Of a stretch of 34,769 nt of DNA, positions 14,703 to 24,279 are shown in pieces. Within the stretch, counting starts at the first letter, position 1. Every line of letters starts with the position of its first letter. The stretch is taken from assembly GCA_045123075.1 (NCBI GenBank), contig JBGVIJ010000028.1, positions 1-34,769 of the forward strand, in the 5' to 3' direction. This DNA comes from JAHHUH01 sp045123075 (GTDB taxonomy: Bacteria; Bacillota; Negativicutes; Acidaminococcales; Acidaminococcaceae). Both the position numbers and the translations under genes were made by a program. The notes beneath the pieces were generated by a model, which worked only from the letters and a program-made list of their open reading frames with translations, did no database searches and was not told the origin of the DNA.

Positions 14703-16367
14703 TTGGGAAAAATACAAAATAAAGTACAAATTATTCCCTTAGGAGGCTTAGGGGAAATTGGTAAAAATATGACTGTTTTTCGCTACGGCGACGACATCAT
14801 TCTTATAGATGCGGGTTTGATGTTCCCTGAAGACGATATGTTGGGCATTGACCTTGTAATTCCTGATATCTCTTACTTGTTGGAAAACAAAGACAAAGTA
14901 AAAGCAATCTTTTTGACTCACGGACATGAAGACCATATTGGTGCGTTACCTTATGTCCTGAAACAATTGGAAGTACCTGTTTACGGTACCGCACTTACTC
15001 TGGGAATTTTACAAGGTCGTTTGCGTGAAAACGGTGTTAGCGACGAAAACCTAATCACCATAAAACCGGGAGATAGAATTGGTGCAGGTACTTTCAATTT
15101 AGAATTCATCCGCGTAAACCATAGTATTCCTGACGCTGTATCCATTGTTATTAAAACTCCCATTGGTACCATTATTCATACCGGTGACTTTAAATTTGAC
15201 CAAACCCCCGTTGATGGCCAAGTTACCCAATTCAATAAGTTCGCTGAATTTGGTGATGCAGGCGTGCTTGCGCTTTTGGCAGATAGTACTAATGCAGAAC
15301 GCCCCGGCTTTACTCAAAGCGAAAAAATGGTTGGTCAAACTTTTGATGATGAATTCCGTTACGCACGCAACCGTATTATCGTAGCAACTTTCTCTTCCAA
15401 CGTACACCGCATCCAACAAGTTGTGGACAGTGCAGTGAAGTATAAACGCAAGGTTGCTGTAATTGGTCGTAGCATGATTAACGTAGTTAATATTGCTATG
15501 GAACTTGGCTATCTCAATATTCCTGATGGCGTACTGATTGACATTGACGAAACCAGCAATTACACTGCTGACCAAATTGTAATCATCACCACTGGTAGCC
15601 AAGGGGAACCTATGAGTGCTTTGACTCGCATGGCAATGAACGACCATAAAAAAGTTGGCATTATGCCAGGTGATACAGTAATTATTTCTGCTACACCAAT
15701 TCCCGGTAACGAAAAGCTTGTATCTCGTACCATTAACCATCTTTACAAGTTGGGTGCAGATGTCATTTACGAAAAATCTAATGGCGTACACGTTTCAGGT
15801 CACGCTAGCCAAGAAGAAATTAAATTGATGCACAATTTGGTGCGTCCTAAATATTTTATCCCCGTTCATGGTGAATACCGTCACCTTATCAAACACGCAA
15901 ACATTGCTAAAGATTTGGGAATGCCTAAAGAAAATATTGTAATTGCCGAAAACGGTAGCGTGATTGAATTGTCCAAGGATGGCATCAATGTAGCAGGCAA
16001 GATTCAATCCGGTAAAGTGCTTGTTGACGGTTTAGGAGTGGGTGACGTTGGTAACATTGTTCTCCGCGACCGTCGTCTGCTTTCTCAAGACGGTATCATG
16101 ATTGTGGTTGTGACCATTGACCACGAAACCTATCAAGTAGTGAGCGGTCCTGACATCGTATCCAGAGGCTTCGTATATGTTCGTGAAGCAGAGGACTTGA
16201 TGGAAGAAGCTCGTGAAAAAGTATTATCTGCTCTTGACCGTTGCGAAGCTAACGGCGTAACTGAATGGAGCATGATTAAATCTGCTATTCGTGATTCCTT
16301 AGGACGCTTCTTGTATGAAAGAACACGTCGTCGTCCGATGATTTTACCCATCATCATGGAAATCTAA
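14703..16367 (+). CDS. rnj: Ribonuclease J
   Basis: 554 residues, the normal RNase J length. A metallo-beta-lactamase/beta-CASP nuclease with endonuclease and 5'-3' exonuclease activity in RNA decay and processing. Zinc ligands are visible: H73-G-H75-E-D77-H78 (LTHGHEDHIGA), then IHTGDFKFDQ, and the beta-CASP/C-terminal motifs VHVSGHAS and FIPVHGEYRH. It starts at TTG 14703, eight bases after GAGGAGGTG; no ATG is better placed. First gene of a long same-strand block; ftsK follows within 20 bases. Confidence 0.96.
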   Translation: MGKIQNKVQIIPLGGLGEIGKNMTVFRYGDDIILIDAGLMFPEDDMLGIDLVIPDISYLLENKDKVKAIFLTHGHEDHIGALPYVLKQLEVPVYGTALTLGILQGRLRENGVSDENLITIKPGDRIGAGTFNLEFIRVNHSIPDAVSIVIKTPIGTIIHTGDFKFDQTPVDGQVTQFNKFAEFGDAGVLALLADSTNAERPGFTQSEKMVGQTFDDEFRYARNRIIVATFSSNVHRIQQVVDSAVKYKRKVAVIGRSMINVVNIAMELGYLNIPDGVLIDIDETSNYTADQIVIITTGSQGEPMSALTRMAMNDHKKVGIMPGDTVIISATPIPGNEKLVSRTINHLYKLGADVIYEKSNGVHVSGHASQEEIKLMHNLVRPKYFIPVHGEYRHLIKHANIAKDLGMPKENIVIAENGSVIELSKDGINVAGKIQSGKVLVDGLGVGDVGNIVLRDRRLLSQDGIMIVVVTIDHETYQVVSGPDIVSRGFVYVREAEDLMEEAREKVLSALDRCEANGVTEWSMIKSAIRDSLGRFLYERTRRRPMILPIIMEI

Positions 16368-16385
16368 AAATTTGGAGTGCTAAAT

Positions 16386-18647
16386 TTGCAAAAGAAAACC
16401 CAGAAACCTGCAAAAAAGAATAATGGTTTAAGACGTTTGCTTGGTATTTTCTTGATGCTTAATGCAACTACCCTTGCTTACGCTTGCATAAAGAAACCTA
16501 CAGAAGGTACTCTTGCCGTAATTGCACAATTTTTGAATAATTACTTAGGCAATTTCGCTATTATCGTACCGGTTATCTTATTCTTATTAGGTTTCGCAAT
16601 TTTCTATTATGCAAGATTAAGCACTGTTAAAAAAGAGATTAAAGCAGAAGTAAAAACTACTCTTCCTAAAACCAAAACTACTACTGAAGCTAAACCTAAA
16701 GTAAAGACTAAAACCTTTACTGTTCCTGAAGTAAAAGCTGAACCTGAAAAAGTTCAACGTAGTGTTTATGACCAAGAAGAGTTCCAAGAATTTACTGAAG
16801 GTATCCGTAAAAAAAGTACCATCCGTAAAATTTTGAACTATAACAATTCCGGTGCTTATAACAATACACAGGTTAAAGAAGAAATTCATAAAGACCCTGT
16901 GCAAGTTCCTGAATGGCAGGAAGAAAAACAATCTGTAGTCTTACGTCCCATCATCAATTACGATAATGGTGCTAAACCTAAGATCATGATTAAAGATGAT
17001 GTTGTGGAAGAAGTTACTCCTGTAGTTAAAGAGGAACCTCGCAAATCCATCATTATCAATAATTACGCTAAAAAAGATAGAGTAGAAGAACCTGCTCCTG
17101 AAATTGAAGAAGAACATCCTAAAATTACTATCATTGATAGCGCAGATAATGTTCAATCTGCAAGTCAAGGTAAGCTCTTTAGTGAAGATACCATTAAAAA
17201 ATCTTCCTACCAACTGCCTCCCTTGCAAATCTTAGATAAACCTGTAGTAACTGACCCTATTTCCTACGAAGCTGACATTATGCGCCAATGTTCTGTTTTA
17301 GAACAAACCTTGGCAGACTTCAAAGTACGTGCTAAGGTTATCGCAGTAACCCGCGGACCTTCCGTTACTCGTTTTGAGCTGGAACCTGCTGCCGGTGTAA
17401 AAGTAAGTTCTGTAGTGAATTTGGCTGATGATATAGCATTGAAGCTTGCTGCTCCCGGTGTACGTATTGAAGCACCTATTCCGGGCAAAGCTGCTATCGG
17501 TATCGAAGTTCCCAATATTAAAAATGATCCTGTAAACTTCCGTGAAGTTGTTGATAATGATGTGGTACGTGGTCAAGAATCCAAGCTGTGCATCGGTCTA
17601 GGTAAGGATATTAGCGGTAATATTATTCCTGCTGATTTATCCAAGATGCCTCACTTGCTTGTAGCAGGTTCTACCGGTTCCGGTAAATCTGTTTGTATTA
17701 ACACCATTATCGCAGGTCTTTTATACAAAGCTCATCCTGATGATGTAAAACTCATCTTAGTAGATCCTAAAGTAGTAGAATTATCTAACTACAATGGTAT
17801 TCCTCACTTGCTGGTTCCTGTTGTAACCGATGCTAAAAAAGCAGCTTCCGCACTTCATTGGGCAGTTGCTGAAATGGAAAGACGTTATAAAGCTTTTGCA
17901 GATAATCATGTACGTGAAATTAAAAGCTATAATGAGCAAGCAATTGAAAAAATGCCTTACATCGTAATCATCATCGACGAATTATCTGACTTGATGATGG
18001 TTGCAAAGGTTGACGTAGAAGATGCCATCTTGCGTTTGGCTCAAAAGGCTCGTGCTGCAGGCATTCATCTTATCCTTGCAACCCAAAGACCTTCTGTTGA
18101 TGTAATTACCGGTATTGTAAAAGCAAATATTCCTTCCAGAATTGCTTTTGCAGTATCTTCTCAAACTGACTCTCGTACCATCCTTGATATGGGCGGTGCA
18201 GAAAAACTTTTGGGTAAAGGCGATATGCTCTTTTATCCCATCGGTTATAACAAACCTGTTCGTGTTCAAGGCGCCTTCGTTAGTGACGGCGAGCTGAACA
18301 GAATTGTTGACTTTATCGTAAAACAATCTATTCCTGTAGAATACAAGGAAGAAGTAACTACCCAAGTTTTGGAATGTGATGCCAAAGAGAACGCTGCTAC
18401 CGATGACGGGACTGGTCAAATGGTAGATGACGAACTTTTTGAAGATGCATTACGTCTTGTTCTTGATATGGGACAAGCTTCCTCATCCATGCTGCAACGA
18501 CGTTTCCGAATTGGTTACACTCGTGCTGCACGCTTGGTTGATACCATGGAAGAGCTTGGTATTGTAGGTCAATCTGTAGGTAGCAAACCTAGAGAAGTAA
18601 TTTTAAGTAGACAAGAAATAGAAGATAGATTTTTAAGCAAAGAGTAA
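16386..18647 (+). CDS. ftsK: DNA translocase FtsK/SpoIIIE
   Basis: 753 residues from a TTG at 16386, eight bases after GGAG; a GTG at 16377 overlaps that ribosome site and is less likely. Hexameric ATPase that pumps DNA through the closing septum. Order: hydrophobic N-terminus, a long low-complexity linker rich in Lys, Glu, Pro and Val, the motor with Walker A GSTGSGKS (about 428-435) and Walker B YIVIIIDELSDLMM, then a C-terminal winged-helix gamma domain (SMLQRRFRIGYTRAARLVD) that reads KOPS-type sites. Only two convincing membrane segments are seen (about residues 16-33 and 58-77), where the family usually has four. It lies between RNase J and rodZ, a common Firmicute order. Confidence 0.94.
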   Translation: MQKKTQKPAKKNNGLRRLLGIFLMLNATTLAYACIKKPTEGTLAVIAQFLNNYLGNFAIIVPVILFLLGFAIFYYARLSTVKKEIKAEVKTTLPKTKTTTEAKPKVKTKTFTVPEVKAEPEKVQRSVYDQEEFQEFTEGIRKKSTIRKILNYNNSGAYNNTQVKEEIHKDPVQVPEWQEEKQSVVLRPIINYDNGAKPKIMIKDDVVEEVTPVVKEEPRKSIIINNYAKKDRVEEPAPEIEEEHPKITIIDSADNVQSASQGKLFSEDTIKKSSYQLPPLQILDKPVVTDPISYEADIMRQCSVLEQTLADFKVRAKVIAVTRGPSVTRFELEPAAGVKVSSVVNLADDIALKLAAPGVRIEAPIPGKAAIGIEVPNIKNDPVNFREVVDNDVVRGQESKLCIGLGKDISGNIIPADLSKMPHLLVAGSTGSGKSVCINTIIAGLLYKAHPDDVKLILVDPKVVELSNYNGIPHLLVPVVTDAKKAASALHWAVAEMERRYKAFADNHVREIKSYNEQAIEKMPYIVIIIDELSDLMMVAKVDVEDAILRLAQKARAAGIHLILATQRPSVDVITGIVKANIPSRIAFAVSSQTDSRTILDMGGAEKLLGKGDMLFYPIGYNKPVRVQGAFVSDGELNRIVDFIVKQSIPVEYKEEVTTQVLECDAKENAATDDGTGQMVDDELFEDALRLVLDMGQASSSMLQRRFRIGYTRAARLVDTMEELGIVGQSVGSKPREVILSRQEIEDRFLSKE

Positions 18648-18659
18648 GGGGGATATAAA

Positions 18660-19439
18660 ATGGATAGTGTAGGTAAAATATTATACGAAGCGAGAGCAGC
18701 TAAAGGTATAACCCTTCTCGATGCAGAAAAAGCTACTAGCATCCGTGCATCTTACTTGGATGCTTTGGAACAAGATGATTATGCGAGAATGCCGGAAGAA
18801 GTTTTTATCAAAGGTATCATTCGCAATTATGGCAACTATTTAGGCTTAAATGGTCCTGAATTGGTTGATATGTATAAAGCTCAAAAATTTGGTACTGTTG
18901 TTGAAAATGTTAAGAGCAAAGGTATTCGTGAAGTGCAAAATGTAAGAATGAATATCTCTCTTAAACAACATAGAAGTGCCGGTAGCGGTGTTAATGCTTA
19001 TGCAGGACCGGATAATAAAAAAAATATTGCCAAACAAATATTGGCAGGTGCATTGGGTGTTGTAGTTCTTGTAGTTGGCTATTTTGCTGTACCTAAAGCG
19101 ATGGAGCTCTTACACTCTGATAAAGAAACTACTCCGGTAGCTGTTGCAGTAGTTCCTGCTTCTGAAAAAAATAAACAGGAAGTAGCAACAGTTGTACCTG
19201 CAGTAGAAAAAGTAAAGGTAGAAATGACTGCTTACGGTGACTGCTGGTTGGAAGTTAAAGCTGACGGCAAGGATATTTTTGAAGGTATGTTGCAAACAAA
19301 AGATACCAAAACTTTTGAAGCTGATGAAAAACTTGTTGTTAAATATGGTAATGTTGGTGTTATTGAAGTAAAGGTTAATGGTGTGCCTGTAAGCATGCAA
19401 GGCGAACAAGGCGTTGCTATTAAAACCTACACTAAATAA
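18660..19439 (+). CDS. rodZ: RodZ-like helix-turn-helix membrane protein
   Basis: 259 residues. A RodZ/YmfM N-terminal helix-turn-helix (about residues 4-70; GKILYEARAAKGITLLDAEK), a basic linker, one membrane helix (about 127-144; LAGALGVVVLVVGYF) and an exported C-terminal DUF4115-type beta domain with CWLEVKADGKDIFEG. RodZ links MreB filaments to the envelope and affects cell shape. GGGGGA precedes the ATG at 18660, 12 bases after ftsK. Directly downstream of ftsK, as in many Firmicutes. Confidence 0.88.
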   Translation: MDSVGKILYEARAAKGITLLDAEKATSIRASYLDALEQDDYARMPEEVFIKGIIRNYGNYLGLNGPELVDMYKAQKFGTVVENVKSKGIREVQNVRMNISLKQHRSAGSGVNAYAGPDNKKNIAKQILAGALGVVVLVVGYFAVPKAMELLHSDKETTPVAVAVVPASEKNKQEVATVVPAVEKVKVEMTAYGDCWLEVKADGKDIFEGMLQTKDTKTFEADEKLVVKYGNVGVIEVKVNGVPVSMQGEQGVAIKTYTK

Positions 19440-19454
19440 ATTCGGAGATAGCTT

Positions 19455-21431
19455 ATGAAAAAGTTTTTACCGATTTCTAAAGAAGAAATCGTTGAACGTG
19501 GTTGGGACCAAATAGACTTCTTATTTGTCAGTGGTGATGCTTATGTAGACCATCCTTCCTTTGGGCCTGCAGTAATTTGTAGGGTATTGGAAGCTCAAGG
19601 CTACAGAGTTGCTTTGTTGTGCCAACCCGATTGGACTAAACCATATAACTTTGGCGTACTTGGTAAACCTCGCTTAGGTGTAATGATTTCCGGTGGTAAC
19701 TTAGATTCCATGCTGTGCCATTATACTGCAGCTAAGAAACCTCGCACCACCGATAAATACACTCCCGGTGGTGAAATGGGTAAGCGCCCTGACCATGCTA
19801 CTATGGTTTATGCTCAACAAGTTAAAAAGTTGTGGCCCGATATGCCCGTAATCATTGGTGGTATTGAAGCAAGCTTGCGTCGCTTCGTACATTTCGATTA
19901 TTGGGAAAATAAACTGCTTCCCTCCATTCTGGAAAGCAGTGGTGCAGATTTACTTGTTTATGGCATGGGTGAGAAGCAAGTCGTTGAAATTGCCGATTAT
20001 TTAGCTGGCGGTGCTTCCTTAGAAGATATGCACTACATTCGTGGTACTGCGTACTGCTCTAAAACTCTGCCGGAACTTTCTAAAGAAGAAATTGTTGAAC
20101 TTCCTTCTTTAGCTGAAATCAAAAATGATAAAGCACTTTTTGCTAAAGCCTACAATTTGCAAAGTAAGGAACAAGATCCTTTCTATGGCAAGACTGTAGT
20201 ACAAAAAGGCGTTAAGAAATATATCATCCAAAATCCTTCAACCTTCCCCTTGGAACAAGAGGAAATGGATGCCATTTATGATTTAGATTATATGCGCGAC
20301 TGTCATCCATCTTATAAAGCTTATGGTGGTATTGCTGCATTAGAAGAAGTACAATTTAGTATTGTAAGTTGTCGTGGTTGCTTTGGTAGTTGTTCCTTCT
20401 GTGCAATCCATGCTCATCAAGGGCGAATTATCCAAGCTCGCAGTCACGAATCTATTTTGCGTGAAGCAAAGATTATTTCTCAGCTTCCCGGTTTCAAAGG
20501 ATATATTCATGATGTTGGTGGCCCTACTGCAAACTTCCGTCATCCTTCCTGTGCTAAACAATTGAAGGTAGGCGTGTGCAAGGATAGACAATGTTTGTTT
20601 CCTAATCCTTGTCCTAACATTAACGCTGACCACAGCGATTATATTTCCTTGCTTCGTAAAGTACGCGCACTTCCCGGAATTAAAAAAGTTTTCATCCGCA
20701 GTGGTATTCGTTTTGACTACCTCTTAGCAGATAAAAACTTAAATTTCTTAGATGAACTGTGCCGTTTCCACGTTAGTGGCCAATTAAAGATTGCTCCTGA
20801 GCACGTAGCACCGCCTGTTTTGGAAAAGATGGGTAAGCCCGGCAAAGAAGTTTACACTCGCTTTATGCGCTTGTTCGATAAAAAGAATAAGGAAATCGGT
20901 TTGCCCCAATTCCTTGTTCCGTATTTTATCTCCAGTCATCCCGGTTGCACTTTGAATAATGCAGTAGAGTTGGCAGAGTTCTTGCGTGATATTAAACATC
21001 ATCCGCAACAAGTTCAAGACTTTATTCCTACTCCCGGTAGTGCTTCTACTGCAATGTATTATTCCGGCATTGACCCGGAAACTGGCAAAAGCGTTTTCGT
21101 TGCCCGCAACCCTCACGATAAAGCAATGCAACGTGCTTTAATGCAATACCGCAATCCTAGCAACAGACAGCTTGTTTTAGAAGCATTGCAAAAAGCTAAT
21201 CGTATGGATTTAGTTGGTAGCGGTCCTAAATGCTTAATCTATGTTGATGATAAAAAACAAGGTAAGCGTTTTAGTAATAGACCTACTAATGGTAAACCCA
21301 ACGGTGGCAAAACTACTGGTAACAAACCTGTAGGAGCTAAAGGAAGCTTTGGCAAAGCTGGTAACAACAAACCTTTTGATAAATTCGATAAGAAAACAAG
21401 TGGTAAAAATACAACTCGTAAACATAAATAA
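19455..21431 (+). CDS. ygiQ: YgiQ family radical SAM protein
   Basis: 658 residues. The N-terminal YgiQ domain (DQIDFLFVSGDAYVDHPSFG) is followed by a radical SAM core with C309-x3-C313-x2-C316 (CRGCFGSCSFCAIHAHQGR). An extra Cys-rich patch, CKDRQCLFPNPCPN, is typical of the family. The C-terminal tail of about 55 residues is a low-complexity run of Lys, Gly, Asn and Thr, also usual for YgiQ and suggestive of nucleic-acid contact. The biochemical reaction of the family is not established. CGGAGA precedes the ATG at 19455, 15 bases after rodZ. Confidence 0.93.
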   Translation: MKKFLPISKEEIVERGWDQIDFLFVSGDAYVDHPSFGPAVICRVLEAQGYRVALLCQPDWTKPYNFGVLGKPRLGVMISGGNLDSMLCHYTAAKKPRTTDKYTPGGEMGKRPDHATMVYAQQVKKLWPDMPVIIGGIEASLRRFVHFDYWENKLLPSILESSGADLLVYGMGEKQVVEIADYLAGGASLEDMHYIRGTAYCSKTLPELSKEEIVELPSLAEIKNDKALFAKAYNLQSKEQDPFYGKTVVQKGVKKYIIQNPSTFPLEQEEMDAIYDLDYMRDCHPSYKAYGGIAALEEVQFSIVSCRGCFGSCSFCAIHAHQGRIIQARSHESILREAKIISQLPGFKGYIHDVGGPTANFRHPSCAKQLKVGVCKDRQCLFPNPCPNINADHSDYISLLRKVRALPGIKKVFIRSGIRFDYLLADKNLNFLDELCRFHVSGQLKIAPEHVAPPVLEKMGKPGKEVYTRFMRLFDKKNKEIGLPQFLVPYFISSHPGCTLNNAVELAEFLRDIKHHPQQVQDFIPTPGSASTAMYYSGIDPETGKSVFVARNPHDKAMQRALMQYRNPSNRQLVLEALQKANRMDLVGSGPKCLIYVDDKKQGKRFSNRPTNGKPNGGKTTGNKPVGAKGSFGKAGNNKPFDKFDKKTSGKNTTRKHK

Positions 21432-21442
21432 CGGAGGATTTA

Positions 21443-22429
21443 ATGTTTCGTAAAATTTTCGCTACACTGCTTATGCTAGCAACATTTTTTGTTGCAGCCT
21501 GCGGCGAGCAAACCGAAACAAAAGTTAATAAAAATCTTGTAGTATATTCTCAGCTTGACCAAGCGTTCACAGATGAACTTCTTAAAGCGTATGGTCAAAG
21601 CACTAAGAATATATCCTTGTCCGCTGTTTATGAGTTAAAACAAGACAGTGCAATTCCAGATATTATTTTGGCGAATAGTACTGTACTGCAAAATTTACAT
21701 CTAGAAGGTAAATTTCAAGGAATTATCTCCAGTGCTGGTGATAGGATACCTCGCAACTTTAAGGATATTGATGGTTATTGGTATGGAGTATTTTATGACC
21801 CTGCAGTTTTCTTAGTGAATCAACAATTCGCGAGAACAGTTGGGCAAGAAAAGCTGTTAAGCTGGTCAGACTTAGCTCGTCTTACAGAAGCACATATTTC
21901 TGTAGAAAATCTTACCAATAATCACAGCACCATCACCTTTATGAGTTCATTTGCTTCTAATTTAGGTGAAGAGGTTTTCTTAAATTATATGCGTAGCATT
22001 AACCGCTTCATCAATCAATATGCTAAATTTCCTTTTACACCGGTACGTATGGCTGCAGTAGGGGATGCGGATATCGCAATTACAAGACAAAGTTATGTTT
22101 CCAAATATCTTGAAAACAACTTTCCTGCCTATGTAATTATTCCCGAAGAAGGTACTCCTGCGAATTTATTTGGTATAGCAGTTTATAAAGAATGTAAGTA
22201 CAAAAAAGAAGCAACTGATTTCATCAACTGGATTATAGCTGATGAAGCAGTAAAGACACTGTCACAAAAAATTGATACAGGCTATATGTTCCTTTTACCT
22301 AATGGAATGAACGGAGCGCTAGCCAATACAGAAAATTTATGGTTGAACACTAAATACCAAACTGCAGAGCAACAAGAAGCTCTTGCTTTGCGTTGGTTGC
22401 AAACCGTTCGTTTTAGTGATAAAAATTAG
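21443..22429 (+). CDS. Orphan extracellular solute-binding lipoprotein
   Basis: 328 residues. The signal peptide ends in a lipobox (FFVAAC, Cys20), so the mature protein is lipid-anchored. The body reads as a family 1 periplasmic binding protein: NLVVYSQLDQAFTDELLKAYGQ at the start, IILANSTVLQNLHLEGKFQGI, and DGYWYGVFYDPAVFLVNQQ, as in ferric-iron or spermidine/maltose-type binding proteins. The substrate is not identifiable. No permease or ATPase gene is adjacent, so it either serves a transporter elsewhere or has become a sensor. It is embedded between ygiQ (11 bases) and rimO, whose ribosome site overlaps its stop codon, so it is transcribed with housekeeping genes. Confidence 0.8.
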   Translation: MFRKIFATLLMLATFFVAACGEQTETKVNKNLVVYSQLDQAFTDELLKAYGQSTKNISLSAVYELKQDSAIPDIILANSTVLQNLHLEGKFQGIISSAGDRIPRNFKDIDGYWYGVFYDPAVFLVNQQFARTVGQEKLLSWSDLARLTEAHISVENLTNNHSTITFMSSFASNLGEEVFLNYMRSINRFINQYAKFPFTPVRMAAVGDADIAITRQSYVSKYLENNFPAYVIIPEEGTPANLFGIAVYKECKYKKEATDFINWIIADEAVKTLSQKIDTGYMFLLPNGMNGALANTENLWLNTKYQTAEQQEALALRWLQTVRFSDKN

Positions 22430-22439
22430 GAGGAACATA

Positions 22440-23759
22440 ATGAAATTAGGTATGGTAAGCCTTGGTTGCCCCAAAAACCTGGTGGATTCCGAGGTTATGC
22501 TTGGCATAATTCGTGATAAAAATTTAGAAATTACCAATGATCCTTCCGAAGCAGATATTATCATTGTTAATACCTGTGGCTTCATCGAAAGCGCTAAGGA
22601 AGAATCTATCAATACTATTTTGCAAATGGCAGAATATAAAGAAGAGGGTAACTGCAAATATTTATTGGTTACCGGTTGCTTAGGTCAACGTTATGCTGAT
22701 GAACTTTTTGCAGAATTGACCGAAGTAGATGCCATTGTTGGTAAAGATAGCTTTACTGATATTGGTAAAGTACTTGATGAGGTAATGGCAGGTAAACGCT
22801 TGATTCATTTAGAAAAAGGTGCTCCTTTAACTAACCAACCGCGCATGCTGACTACCCCTAATTATATGGCTTACTTGAAGATTGCTGAAGGCTGCGACAA
22901 TTGTTGCTCCTACTGTGCAATCCCGCAAATTTGTGGCCCGTACACTAGCCGTCCTTATGAAGAAGTAATTGCTGAAGCTAAAGAACTGGCTGCAAGCGGT
23001 ATCAAAGAAATCATTGTGGTAGCACAAGATACTACTCGATATGGTGAAGACCTGTATGGTAAATTGATGCTTCCTCAATTATTGAAAGACTTGAATGAAT
23101 TAGATGGGGTAGAGTGGATTCGCGTAATGTACTTATATCCCAATAACTTCAATGATGAATTAATCGAAGCATTCGCAACCTTAGACAAGGTTTGCAAATA
23201 CATCGATATTCCTTTGCAACACGCAAGTGATACTCTGCTTAGCAGCATGAACCGTTACGACACTAAAGCAGAAGTAGAAGCATTGCTCACTAAATTGCGT
23301 GCGCGCATCCCTGAAATCGTAATTAGAACTACTTTCATCGTAGGTTTCCCCGGTGAAACTGATGAAGACTTTGAAATCTTAAAAGACTTTGTAACTGCAC
23401 AACGCTTCGAAAACGCAGGCGTGTTCCAATATTCTCAAGAAGAAGGAACTGTAGCAGGTGCAATGCCTAACCAAATTCCTGATGAAATCAAAGAAAACCG
23501 TTACCATGAATTGATGGCACTGCAAGCAGAAATCTCTGAAGAACTGCATCAGGAAATGGAAGATAAAGAACTTACCGTTGTTATCGAAGGTTTCGACGAA
23601 GAAAATCCTGAACTTGGTGCTGCCCGCTCCTATCGCGAAGCACCTGAAATCGACGGTAGCATTTTCGTAGAGAACGCAGGTGACTTGAACATCGGTGACT
23701 TTGTAAAAGTACGAATCTTGCAAGGTTTTACCTACGAAATGGTAGCAGAACGTATTTAA
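22440..23759 (+). CDS. rimO: Ribosomal protein S12 methylthiotransferase RimO
   Basis: 439 residues from the ATG at 22440, chosen because TTAGGAGGAA lies just upstream; a longer frame runs into the preceding gene. UPF0004 N-terminal domain (MVSLGCPKNLVDSEVML) with conserved cysteines that hold the auxiliary cluster. The radical SAM motif is C152-x3-C156-x2-C159 (CDNCCSYCAIP), followed by a C-terminal TRAM domain. It methylthiolates an aspartate of ribosomal protein S12. RimO rather than MiaB is supported by VSLGCPKNLVDSE and by FQYSQEEGTVAGAMPNQI near the C-terminus. Confidence 0.95.
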   Translation: MKLGMVSLGCPKNLVDSEVMLGIIRDKNLEITNDPSEADIIIVNTCGFIESAKEESINTILQMAEYKEEGNCKYLLVTGCLGQRYADELFAELTEVDAIVGKDSFTDIGKVLDEVMAGKRLIHLEKGAPLTNQPRMLTTPNYMAYLKIAEGCDNCCSYCAIPQICGPYTSRPYEEVIAEAKELAASGIKEIIVVAQDTTRYGEDLYGKLMLPQLLKDLNELDGVEWIRVMYLYPNNFNDELIEAFATLDKVCKYIDIPLQHASDTLLSSMNRYDTKAEVEALLTKLRARIPEIVIRTTFIVGFPGETDEDFEILKDFVTAQRFENAGVFQYSQEEGTVAGAMPNQIPDEIKENRYHELMALQAEISEELHQEMEDKELTVVIEGFDEENPELGAARSYREAPEIDGSIFVENAGDLNIGDFVKVRILQGFTYEMVAERI

Positions 23760-23779
23760 TTGCCAAGGAGGCAATGTAA

Positions 23780-24259
23780 ATGGGTAAAGAAAATGAATTG
23801 GCAATAGTCTTAGGTAAAAAGCTTTTAGAGCTACATAAAACCTTAGCCTTTGCAGAATCTTGTACCGGTGGTTTAGCTAGTAGTCTTGTAACTGATATTG
23901 CAGGAAGCTCTGAGTACTTGGTTGGCTCTGCAGTAACTTATACCAATGAAGCCAAACACAAGTTATTAGAAGTACAAGAAGCTACCTTAACTAGCTATGG
24001 AGCAGTAAGCGAACAAACAGCTTGTGAAATGGCACAAGGGGTACGAAAGCTCTTTGGTAGTGACTTTGGCGTTGGTATTACAGGCAACGCTGGTCCAGGA
24101 GGAAGTGAAGGTAAGCCTGTTGGATTAGTTTATATTGCTGTTGCTACAGGTGACGAAGTCTATTGCAAGGAATACCTTTTTACATCTAATAGAATAGAAA
24201 ATAAACTGCGAATCGCGCTCACGGCGATATCTATGGTTATTGATAAATTAAGTGAATAA
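23780..24259 (+). CDS. pncC: Nicotinamide-nucleotide amidohydrolase PncC (CinA C-terminal domain only)
   Basis: 159 residues, matching the stand-alone CinA C-terminal domain. Key motifs are FAESCTGGLASSLVTD, VGSAVTYTNEAKHKLL and GVGITGNAGPGG. It deamidates NMN to nicotinate mononucleotide in pyridine nucleotide recycling. AAGGAGG precedes the ATG at 23780. The N-terminal COG1058 domain of full CinA is absent. The usual neighbours pgsA (before) and recA (after) are not here. Confidence 0.92.
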   Translation: MGKENELAIVLGKKLLELHKTLAFAESCTGGLASSLVTDIAGSSEYLVGSAVTYTNEAKHKLLEVQEATLTSYGAVSEQTACEMAQGVRKLFGSDFGVGITGNAGPGGSEGKPVGLVYIAVATGDEVYCKEYLFTSNRIENKLRIALTAISMVIDKLSE

Positions 24260-24279
24260 AACTTGGAGGAAAATATTTA

